From Leucaena leucocephala (lineage: Eukaryota > Streptophyta > Magnoliopsida > Fabales > Fabaceae), in contig CM073535.1 of NCBI GenBank assembly GCA_037074615.1, positions 14,609,001 to 14,673,000 of the forward strand: 64,000 bases of DNA. The letters are read 5' to 3'. Every line of letters starts with the position of its first letter. Positions within the stretch are counted from its first letter, which is position 1. Position numbers and translations under genes: made by a program. The notes beneath the pieces are model-generated. The model was not told the DNA's origin and made no database searches. It saw only the letters and a list, made by a program, of their open reading frames with translations. Positions 36,701 through 45,800 of this stretch are shown piece by piece.

Positions 36701-37741
36701 TACAGCTAACGCAGCAACCCTTGCTCTGTTTCCAACTCGTAGGTCAACTTCACCCCTTTTCAGCTTCCTACTGTCCTTTAGTCCCTGCACATTCGTACAA
36801 ATGTGAGAACCACATGCAGTATCTAATACCCATGAGGTGGAAGTAGAAAGATGAATGTCTATAACATAAATACCTGAAGCGATAGCCCCGCTATCCTTCT
36901 TGTTCTTTTTCAGATCTTCGAGGTAGAGTTTGCAATTCCTCTTCCAATGACCCGGTTCATTGCAGAAGAAGCAGACTCCTTCCTTCGGAGGCTTTGCCTT
37001 CTTTGGTGCAGGCTTGGTTTCGGGCTTGCCTGACTCTTTGGTCTTACCTGATGAGCCATGACCCTTCCCCTTGCCTTTACCTTTCTTTTTCGTACCCTTT
37101 CCCTTTTGAACCATCAAAACACTACTGGGTTTCTTCTTAAGACTCGGCTCAGCAGTTTTAAGCATCCCATGCAGTTCAGAAATAGATTTCTCCATGTTGT
37201 TCATGTTGTAGTTCATAACAAACTGGTCATAACTTTCCGGGAGTGAGTTTAAGATCAAATCTGTAGCTAACTCCTGGCTCATGGGAAATCCAAGCCGTTC
37301 AAGGTGATCAATGTACCCTTTCATCTTTAAGACATGAGCACTGACTGATGCACCTTCAGCCATCTTGCAGGAATGTAAGGCCTTAGTGGTCTCATACCTC
37401 TCTTGCCTTGCCTGTTGCTGGAACATTTCCTTGAGATGCACAATCATCTCATAAGCCTCCATGTGTTCCAGATCTCTTTGGAGCTCCGGAACCATGGTGG
37501 CTAGCATCAAGCATCCCACATCGACAGAGTCTTCCTTATGCTTCATATAAGCATCTCTCTGAGCTCTGGGAGCATTGGCGGCTGGCTCCTCAGGAATGGG
37601 TTGATCTAGGACATGCGCCTTTCTTTCCTGCTTGAGAACAATTCTCAAGTTCCTAAACCAGTCAAGAAAGTTTGTCCCATTGAGTTTGTCCTTCTCAAGG
37701 ACAGATCGCAGCGATAATGTAGCAGTATTACTAGTCGTCAT
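33758..37741 (-). CDS. Copia gag-pol polyprotein, 1,327 residues, intact
   Basis: Gag occupies about residues 1-290, with a basic lysine/glycine-rich stretch near 212-252 and a CCHC zinc knuckle, C257-C260-H265-C270. The protease motif is WVLDTACGSHIC, with D307 the likely active aspartate (DTA in place of the usual D-S/T-G). The integrase zinc domain is H446, H451, C477, C480, followed by the catalytic triad D507, D570, E606 with exactly 35 residues between the last two. Reverse transcriptase has D913 (WQMDVKTAFL) and YVDD at 998-1001. RNase H has D1172, E1213 or E1215 in TEAEYIAAS, and D1251. All catalytic residues expected for copia are visible. The product would assemble particles, cut itself, copy its RNA and insert the DNA. 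The single frame has no shift or stop. The ATG at 37741 is the first in frame and fits the start of gag. Confidence 0.97.
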   Translation of the reverse strand: MTTSNTATLSLRSVLEKDKLNGTNFLDWFRNLRIVLKQERKAHVLDQPIPEEPAANAPRAQRDAYMKHKEDSVDVGCLMLATMVPELQRDLEHMEAYEMIVHLKEMFQQQARQERYETTKALHSCKMAEGASVSAHVLKMKGYIDHLERLGFPMSQELATDLILNSLPESYDQFVMNYNMNNMEKSISELHGMLKTAEPSLKKKPSSVLMVQKGKGTKKKGKGKGKGHGSSGKTKESGKPETKPAPKKAKPPKEGVCFFCNEPGHWKRNCKLYLEDLKKNKKDSGAIASGIYVIDIHLSTSTSWVLDTACGSHICTNVQGLKDSRKLKRGEVDLRVGNRARVAALAVGTYELVLPTGLLLVLNNCYYVPALSSNIVSLSYLDKEGFTSIAGNSRCSIYRNDVLYAHGDLHVDHYILNLEQPNHGNIYNVTAKRVKPNDLNPTYLWHCRLGHINEKRISKLHQDGFLNSFDFESYDTCESCLLGKMTKSPFTGHSERATDLLGLIHTDVCGPMNTNARGGYSYFITFIDDFSRYGYIYLMKHKSESFEKFKIFQNEVQNQLGKTIKTLRSDRGGEYLSQEFIDHLRNCGTLSQLTPPGTPQWNGVSERRNRTLLDMVRSMMSRTDLPPSFWGYALETAAFTLNRVPSKAIEKTPYEIWTGRTPSLSFLKIWGCEVYVKQQASDKLAPKSSKCLFVGYPKETKGYYVYNPADNKVFVVRNGTFLEREFISKRTSGSKVQLEEVRELQDTTELQMENREDSQQVVETPQVTQGPRKSNRTRLQPQRYGFLISDSRDVLLIEHNEPTTYREAIVGPNSEKWLSAMKSEMQSMYDNQVWTLVDPPEGVKTVGCKWVFKEKTDMDGNVNVFKARLVAKGFTQTHGVDYDETFSPVAMAKSIRILFAIAAYYDYEIWQMDVKTAFLNEKLLEDVYMTQPEGFVRSEDSGKVCKLQRSIYGLKQASRSWNHRFDEVIKEFGFLQNIDEPCVYKKVSGSTVVFLVLYVDDILLIGNDIPTLQIVKSWLGKSFSMKDLGEATYILGIRIYRDRSKRLLGLSQSTYIDKILHRFSMHESKRGFIPMSHGTHLSKDLCPSTSDQRGRMSKVPYASAIGSIMYAMLCTRPDVSFALSMTSRYQQDPGEGHWTAVKNILKYLRRTKDLFLVYGGLDDELCVTGYTDASFQTDQDDQKSQSGYIFLLNNGAVSWKSSKQGTVADSATEAEYIAASDAAKEAVWIRKFITELGVIPTISDPITLLCDNSGAIAQAKEPRSHQRTKHILRRFHLIREINDRGDIKICKVAGEDNVADPLTKPLVQAKHERHVRSMGISQINDCT

Positions 37742-38965
37742 GATTCTACAATTAAAATATGCAATGTAATTAGTAATCTCCCACTAAATAAACAACCCTC
37801 AATGCAATAGTTAGTGGGCTAAGATCCATATTTGGCTCAAACTTAAGTCCGCTTTGGCAGGACGCTTAGATTAAGTTATTTAGGTAGGTAACACCTTTAC
37901 CAATTACATCAAATGTAACTCTTAGATATTCATGGGATCCTATCATCATATGATCTGGCATGTTCTAATCCCATCTAATGCCTTGAGATCCAAAACCGTT
38001 TTGTTAATCTCAATTAAGTCAAACAATAATGAACCTATGAGAGTAGCACCATTACTCTTTGCTTATCTCCCCAAGATAACTCAAAAGCACCCACTTTGGT
38101 GGAGTCCACAATTGAGCGATCAAGGTTTTGACAAGTGTTCATAAATTGACAGCATTATGACTTAAGATTTCTTTTAGAGGGCCTAATTTAACTATCTGGT
38201 TTATAAAACGCATGTTTCTCAGTTCGTATCTCATACAAGTAATATGCATGTGCTGATCTAATCATAAGATGCATAATTCAAACGTGATACAATATGGCTC
38301 ACCTATCCTAAGTCCCCTCAAGCCAATGAGAGGAGCTCTCTAGTAAGAAAAGAGAAATTACATATAGAAACCTCTTTTAACATTCGAGGGGAGTGAGATG
38401 AGAGGAGAAGGTACATTGAGAGTATATAGAGGAAGGCACGACACGCAGGCCGTATTTTTAAAAATTACAACACTTGTAATCTAGAGCCATATTGTTCACC
38501 ATACCCAAACATTCAAGAATCAATATTCAGATCTAATCGAAGGGCAAAAAACATTTACAAAGTAACATATGTTACGGTTATGTTACGCTACGAACAGGTA
38601 GCTACGGCGGTCCCGCTAGCCGGTTAGCGGGCGGCTGTCCCGCTAGCCGGTTAGCGGGCGGGGTCTCTGGGGCAGCGCCCCGGAAGAAATTTTTTTTTGT
38701 TTTTTGTTTCATAAATAATCACGAATCTGAATTCGGTTTTCACAAATAATCACAAATTCGAATTCAGTTTTCTTAGACCCCATCTATGCGGATTGATCAA
38801 ATCAAAAAGCATCACCACCGATTTCAATTTCCTTTTAGATTCCTTTTATGTCATACACAACAAGGATTCCATATATGTCACACATACAACGCTTATTATA
38901 TGATCGGCTACTAATAACATATATCATATAAATCACAAATCAAGCCTAACTTAAACACAAAACGG
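37742..38965 (-). other. Long untranslated leader of the copia element
   Basis: About 1.2 kb lies between the primer site and gag without a usable frame. It includes a GC-rich hairpin block (38612-38681) in otherwise AT-rich sequence and an A/T run after it. At about 38430-38455 the wording GACACGCAGG...TTTTTAAAAATT resembles the outer end of the LTR. Leaders of this kind can hold packaging and dimerisation signals; that is inference. Confidence 0.7.
38612..38681 (-). repeat. GC-rich hairpin block in the copia leader
   Basis: CCCGCTAGCCGGTTAGCGGG occurs twice, at 38612-38631 and 38639-38658. Each copy can fold into a 7-bp stem (CCCGCTA/TAGCGGG) with a 6-base loop. A third hairpin, GGGGC-AGC-GCCCC, is at 38669-38681. 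The block stands out sharply from the AT-rich surroundings. Confidence 0.8.
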
Positions 38966-38981
38966 CATGGCTCTGATACCA
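38966..38981 (-). other. Primer binding site, initiator tRNA-Met
   Basis: The minus strand reads TGGTATCAGAGCCATG, one base inside the 5' LTR. It is complementary to the 3' end of plant initiator tRNA-Met, the usual primer for minus-strand synthesis in plant copia elements. Confidence 0.93.
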
Positions 38982-38982
38982 C

Positions 38983-40987
38983 TGTAAGGAATTGTAAGAC
39001 ACGCAGCGGAAATAAACTTTAAAAATTTTCCATTCCTTGCCAGGATCTGCCGTATGTGTTTAAGTCAAGTGGAAAGAATCATTACCCTTAGTGTTGCTCA
39101 GCGAATTTCACAGCTTCTCTACGTGGGTGGTGATCTCTTTCTGATCGCAAGAAATCGACGGAGTGTTCCTCAGCGACCTTCACAGATTCTCTCCGCGGAC
39201 GGTGGTCTCTTTCCGATCACAAGAAGTCGACGCCTCAGGTCGGCTTCCTCTACTGGTATCCACACGAACAGCGTTCCAACCACGAACGACGTGCTAGCGT
39301 CTCCTGTCCCTCCAAGGCTTTCACAAGTCTCCGTCTCTATTTCAGCAGTTTCTTGTCTGCAAACCTTTTGCAGATTCCGTTCGGCCTTTTGTGTTCTGTG
39401 TTATTTTCAAACGTAGCTCCTCCAATCAGATATAGAGGATGCTATGCGTTTTTTTACACCTGACCTAATTGGATTTTGGAGTTAATCTTATATTAATTCC
39501 GAATTGATACAATATCATATATTGTATAATTTTATAAGAAACTAATTAAATAAAATAATATTAAATCCGTCCCACAGATTTAATTACTTATTTATTTAAC
39601 TTTAAATAAAGATGAGACTGAGTTATATTTGATTTATTCCCATAAATCAAGTTTGAGATATCCTATCAATTTAAATTTCGAATTTCAAACGTGATAGAGA
39701 TTTAATTTATCCTTATAAATTAAATCTTATAAATATCTCTTATATGAGATATCCTATCAATTTGAATTTCGAATTTCAAACGTGATAGAGATTTAATTTA
39801 TCCTTATAAATTAAATCTTATAAATATCTCTTATATGAGATATCCTATCAATTTGAATTTCGAATTTCAAACGTGATAGAGATTTAATTTATCCTTATAA
39901 ATTAAATCTTATAAATATCTCTTATATGAGATATCCTATCAATTTGAATTTCGAATTCAAACATGATAGGGATTTAATTTATCCTTATAAATTAAATCTC
40001 ATATATCTCATATATATAATATATATATATATATACGAATTTATATATATACGAATATAAATATAAATAAATATATATATACATTCACCTGGATCTTTCA
40101 TTGAATCTGGACATGTCTTAGATTCAATGAATCTGGACATCATAGCTCGTGTTGGGCTATTTTGTGTGCGACCCTGTAGGCCCATATGAAGTTGGCAGTG
40201 GGCCATTTGCTATACTAGCCCACAAGTCGCAAGCGGTCTCTAGCAAGACATAACAACTACCCAAATCATATGAGGATCGATAAACGATGTAACCTTTTAT
40301 ACAACCATATCATGTCCCTTCTGTCACGCGATATTTTGGTCATGGATGAGGCATGGATAATGTCATCCTCCTATTCCCGACCGTTACTTTCTCGATCCCT
40401 GAGTAGTCTGACTATAGAAATGGAACTACCTTTCCATTACAGTATGGCCATACATTTCTCAGACTCACTCATCGAGGGGCCCAGTAATATCTCTCCACGA
40501 ATGTGAGGGACAAATTCCATCTTGACCATTCACATTCCTCCGCATGAAAAACCACTAAGCCCAAACATAGTCTTTATGATCACTCGGTCAAAAGTGACTT
40601 TTGACTAGGTCAAAGCTGAGCGTTTTGTCATGTAGGAATCCATGATGATCTCAGGTCAAAGGGCATATTGACATGGTTTGTATATGAGAGAAGCTTATGA
40701 CGTTACCCATGCAGTTCTCTCATAGCGGGTCGGTCCAACACCCTGTACTCTTACATGTGCTTATGACTTTGATTTATATCTCTATACATCTTCAAAGTCA
40801 TACTGGTCTTATTTCATCTGTGCTCCCACATAGATGATCGACCAGGGACATTTAGGATAATATCATGAATTATCCAAGGATGGTCATCATAGTAAACATG
40901 CAAATAATATGATAACTCAATTAATAAATTCATAAATCAATAATGTTCATAAGACAATGATTGGCCCCTAGGGCACGATTTCCAACA
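38983..40987 (-). repeat. 5' LTR of the copia element
   Basis: It is the promoter-bearing LTR because the primer site lies at its inner edge (38981). It is 2,005 bp and reads the same as 31739-33743 at an offset of 7,244. U3 runs from 40987 down to the TATA box near 40300; the 91-bp repeats (39655-40004) fall downstream of the probable transcription start, so they would be transcribed. Confidence 0.96.
40294..40301 (-). promoter_or_regulatory. TATA box of the copia 5' LTR
   Basis: The minus strand reads TATAAAAG, kept at the same place in solo copy a (7733-7740). Transcription would start roughly 30 bases further along the minus strand. Confidence 0.55.
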
Positions 40988-42165
40988 GAATGTTGGGGAT
41001 TATGCAACATATAATTATACCTATCATGCAAACTCAATTCATACTTGCCCCAAGCCTCTTTATCAGTATAATCGATGGCATTCAGCCTAGTAAAAGTAGA
41101 ATTATCAAAAGGATATTTCATTTCTTCATTCATATTGAAAGTTACTACATGTTCTCCAACTTCCATTGTAATGGAACTATACCTTATACTAATAATTGTC
41201 TTGGAAGTTTGGAGAAAAGGTCTACCTTGGATAAAAGTGCTCTTATTCACTAGCTCACTAGACATGTCCAAAACATAGAAATCATTGGGGAATACTAAGT
41301 CATTAACCTGTACTAGAATATCCTCAATAATTCCCTTAGGATACCTAGTTGATCTACCAGCTAATTGGAGCACTACACTTGTGTCTCTAAGATTATTAAT
41401 ACCTAAGGCTAAGTATACTGACCAAGGCATTACATTAATGGAAACCCCTAGATCTAATAACGCTCCCTTAATATGAATATTTTCCTATAATGCATGGGAT
41501 TGTGTAAGATCCTAGGTCTTGGCACTTAACTGGTAATTTATCCTTAAAAAGTGATTACACATTAGCACTCACCTGAATTCTCTCAAGAAGCCTAAACTTT
41601 TCTTATCAGCACACAATTCTTTTAAAAATTTAGCATATTTAGGATTTCTCTTGAGAAATTCAACCATAGGAATATTTATTTCTAACTTATTGAAGAGAGT
41701 ATAAGCATCTTTTGCAAATTTAAAGTTAATATGTTTCTTTCTAGCAAAGTAAGCTTAGGAAAAGGAAGATCTTTTATAATTACTTCCATACCTATAGGTA
41801 TAAAGGCCCTTTCCTCGCTTGACTCTGCCTTCTCCTTAGTTTGCTTCCCTTTGTATGCTAGACTTTGCTTTATCACTTCCTCTTCTTGCATCTCTTGTAT
41901 TTCCTCTTATGCTTATGAGTTATCTTCTTGGGTTGCCTTCTTAATCATAAGTTGCTATTCTTTCACACTCTGCTTTTCCAATCCTCATGTGTGACAATAA
42001 TGTATTTTCAAATTTAAAATTTTCAATATCCTCCTTTGGTGCATCATCCTCCTTAAAATGAACTTTTCTCCTACTTTTGAGTGATATGGCATTCAAATCC
42101 TTCGGATTAATAACAGTATTCGAAGGTATGCTGTCACTGCTCTTTGCTTGGATGTCACTCACTGC
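40988..42165 (-). pseudogene. Athila-like gag C-terminus and protease remnant (family H, minus copy)
   Basis: Read on the minus strand, 42162-41941 gives a linker (IPSNTVINPKDLNAISLKS) like the 'NPKG..NAI.LRSG' signature that precedes protease in Athila-type gypsy elements. At 41891-41682 a lysine-rich segment follows. The protease covers about 41470-41060: LLDLGVSINVMPWSVY, where DLG is the active-site form common in Athila/Tat elements, then VLDMSSELV, GRPFLQTSKT and MEVGEHVV. Stops and at least one frameshift near 41485 break the frame. The copia element interrupts it at 40987/40988 right after the protease; the last residues of the open frame (40930-40987) are copia LTR, not protease. Confidence 0.75.
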
Positions 42166-42174
42166 ATTGGAAAC

Positions 42175-42303
42175 TTAAAGCTTTACAAATTATACAGTTT
42201 TAATCATCAATGTTTTTAAAGAAATTAAAAAGTTTTTAGAAGTCGTCGTTCACCCAATTTACCCCCTTATTAGGTGATCCATCCTATCTACCTAAATCTA
42301 ACA
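42175..42303 (+). repeat. Fragment of a SIRE-like LTR 3' end
   Basis: The segment contains CACCCAATTTACCCCCTTAT, then 'taggtgatcc' and a terminal CTAAATCTAACA, closely matching 5815-5860 (U5 end of the S LTR). No primer site follows; a family-G LTR piece abuts it. Confidence 0.5.
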
Positions 42304-42844
42304 ATGTATGTAAAGTTAGTAGTTGGAATTTGTCACTATGACTAGTAACTAGTAAGGAGGTAGTGCCATTTGATTTATAATTAAAAATAGTAAATGATTG
42401 AATAAATGTATGATATTTTACCAGTACTTAGTTATCATGTCAAGCTTCATTTTGACGCTAAGAATGCCTTATTTTGATATATATACAAAGAGAATGAAAT
42501 TTTAAAAGTTAATAACCATAAACTATTTTCTAGAAATTTTGAAAAAATGAACAATAAATTTGATGTCAGGGTTGACTTAGTTCACTAATCAATTAGTCCA
42601 AGGAAGTATTTTTTTTCTTAAAGTTCATTGTGTTAGCTTCTCGTAGCTTTTTGAATCACTTCATTTCAATTTTTCTATAATTAATTATGATTTTTTGAAG
42701 TTCATCACTAAATTTGGGAATACCATATAAATAGTAACTCATGAAGAATGAAATTCCAAATTTAGCTAATGAACTTCAAATGTCATATAAGTGGTTCTAA
42801 ATGCTACCAATAGTCCCTAAGATGTACAAAAGTAAGGTGTTACA
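42304..42844 (+). repeat. Family-G LTR, 3' end only (plus)
   Basis: From 'gtcactatgactagtaact' to the terminal AAGGTGTTACA it matches the last 540 bases of other family-G LTRs (compare 52439-52952 and 48190-48731). The first 2.5 kb are missing. No gene. Confidence 0.7.
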
Positions 42845-45800
42845 CTAGATGCAGTTTTGAGATGTCAGGTACCAAATTGGAGTTTCAAATTTGGTAAAAA
42901 AACTAAAGTAAAATTTGACAAATGAAAGAGCAAAAGTGCAATTTTGCCAATTCAGGGGTAAAATGGTAATTATAGAAAGTTGAGCCTAAAAATGCCTAAA
43001 ATTGTTCAAAAATGTTTTTGTCCTAAATTTTACCAATAAATAGATGACAGAATTTGGACCAAGCATACTTTTCAAAATTTTGATTTAAGGTCCCAATAGA
43101 TTTATATTAATTTTTGAAGTCAGAAGATTAGTACAGTACCTTCTATACCTCAGGATCAGATGAAGTTTTACTGTAAATTCTTATAATTATTATAGGAATT
43201 CATATCAACTAAGACACCGATAAAGGATTTCTAACAATATCATTTTATAAATTATGAGACTTCGTAGGAAATTCATTTTATATTAGAATAAATTTTTAAA
43301 AATATTAGGACCATTAAAAGAGGTGTCAAGAATTTAATTATTTCAAGAATCAGGGTAATTTAAGAATATTGATATAAGAAATAATGGGGAAGTACAGTGG
43401 GAATTCTGCCAATTAGCAATTGGACTCAAGAAGCCCAATATGGCATCACATTAAGAGCCAGCAAGCCTAATTGAAAGTCAATTTTTGATAATCTATAAAT
43501 TTTAAAAGGAAAGAAATTAAAGAAAATCAAGAGATAAGGTGAGGTGGCATTGTGAGGTATCTTGTAGGACCCATACCAAGGAGACATAGTGTAAGGTCCT
43601 TACTTTCGTATGTCTTAGAGACCATTTGATAGCATTTAGAACTACTTATAAGACCTTAGAAGTCCATTAGCTAAATCTGGAATTTTTACTTTTCATATAG
43701 TATTCCAGATTCGATGATGAATTTAGAAAAATCATAATTAATTCTAGAAAAATAGAAATGAATTGGTTAAAAAAGTTTTGTAAAGATAACATCTTTAAAT
43801 ATAAGGGGAAAATAATTTCCTAACCAAATGCTTAGTCAATAAATACAGTTTAATCGTCAAATATTACTATTCATTTGGTCAAAAATTTTGAAAACAGGTT
43901 CTGGTCCCTTGTTTTGGAAAATTTGTTCTCTATGTATAAACATCAAAATAAAGTGTTCTTGATGTAAAAATGAAGCTTGACATGTTAACTAAATATCTAC
44001 AAAATTTCATACACTTATTCCCTCATTTACTATTTTCCATTACTTCATGAACATCACTTCTCACATTGATCATATACCCTCATTACATACAACAATTCTT
44101 CATATAACACTTATATTATCCAATCCCTAACTTCTCTTCATGCTTCCTCATCTTCTTTAATCATTTATGAACCTATTTGGATTGGGATTACATGGATGGG
44201 GTGAGATTTATGGGGAAATCTCAGTAGCAAACAGTACTAAACAATGCATAGATTAATGTAAATACTTGTGCTTGCTTGTGAAAGTGTTAACAATGTGTAA
44301 TGTGCATGCTTCCATATAAAATATGAAATACAATTGGCCAAAGTAATTATAAAAATAGAGCTTCAATCATAAACACATGCAACACAATTCAACATAGCCA
44401 TAGCACAATCAAACATAACATCTAATACATACAAGTTTAAGATAGTTTACTACCTCACATGCTTGACTTATGTTACTTTACCTTTACCTTTTTCTTCTTA
44501 CTTCTTCCTGATGTGTGGCTACCCTCGTTTGAGTCCACAATCAATCCTAACATCACATTATCATCCATTCATTAAAATATAATTTCTCTTGAACCTTGAG
44601 CTTACTTAACTACAATAACTTTCCTCAATCTTTACTAACTGATTTGGCCTTTAAATCAATTGATGTCTTGACTTTACCCTACACAATTTCACCTTTTGAA
44701 TCCATTTATAATCTTAGAATCATGAAATTCTAGCAACTATGTATTGTTCTAAATAGAATTGCAAAACATACATAATTCTTCCAAAAATTCTCATTTTGAT
44801 TCCAATGCTTCCAATACTTGTTTCTCTACTTTATCCCACACAACTTTTCATTTTAAAACCATTGGAAGCATCAAAATCATGAAAATCTAATCCCTGTTCA
44901 TTCAAGTGAACAATAGCATAGAAGACTTCCATGCATTACAACTTTCAATTCCAATACTTCCAAGGTTTAAAACCTATCCAATCCAATACAAAATCATCAT
45001 ATAAATTCAATGGAAGCATTATATCATTGAAATTCCTTCTCCTTCTATCATGAACAGTGCATACTGAAAGGTCTCTTGCATGACAAAGTCAAGAATATCA
45101 ACTTGATTCAATAACCAATCATCTAACTAGCTTGTTTAAGCATTAATCACATAGCTCTAACTTTAATTTCTTCTTCTTCCTTTCATATAAGGTTTTGGAC
45201 AGCAATACACCTTAGGTAAAGCTCAACTTTCTTCCATGAAAATCCTAAGTTTAAGCCCCCAATTTAAAGGAAGATAAGCTAGGATAGATTACTTACCTTA
45301 ATCCCTAGCTAGTTTAAACTTTGGTCCTTCAATTCTTCTTTGTCTTGGCTTGAGTTTGCATTTTGGCAGCACCTCCCCAAGGATTCCAAAGGCCATACTT
45401 TTTGAGCATAAATGAGAGGTATTTATAGAAAAATCCCATGGAAAATGAAAGGCCAAAATCACTTTGTGTACTATTTGATCTAATGGCTCATATTTGCTAT
45501 TGGATTAATGCCAAAAGATGACATCATCCATGATATCATCAAGGGACACCTCATAGCACATGTGGAGAAATTGCAAGGGGAATAAGCATATAGAAAAATT
45601 TCAGTCTATATCCAGTATCGGCTGAGTCTTATTTCCCCAAAACCAGACAGTTTTTTAAATCTAATTTTTCTAAAATTCCATAATATGCATTTTGATCTTA
45701 AATCCAGTATCTGGATTCTTTCTACCATTGATATTCTTGGGCTGGGTCTAAACTTAATTACTAATCATTTGGCAAATTAACAAAATACCCATGGTTCTTC

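Larger units (their letters stand above)
31739..40987 (-). mobile_element. Complete Ty1/copia retrotransposon, 9,249 bp, identical-looking LTRs
   Basis: Two 2,005-bp direct repeats (31739-33743 and 38983-40987, offset 7,244) bound an internal region with primer site, gag-pol and polypurine tract, all on the minus strand. GAATG flanks the element on both sides (31734-31738 and 40988-40992). I found no difference between the LTRs when reading them side by side, and gag-pol is open from start to stop. Identical LTRs mean a very recent insertion, so this copy may still be able to move. It landed inside an older Athila-like element. The gene order gag, protease, integrase, reverse transcriptase, RNase H is the copia order. 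I cannot assign the lineage (Tork, Angela or other) from the sequence alone. Confidence 0.97.

Noticed and set aside
40930..41430. Single 166-codon protease frame ending NRALGANHCLMNIIDL
   Set aside because: The last roughly 19 codons are read from the copia LTR after the insertion point at 40987/40988, so the frame is a chimera of two elements and not a natural fusion protein.
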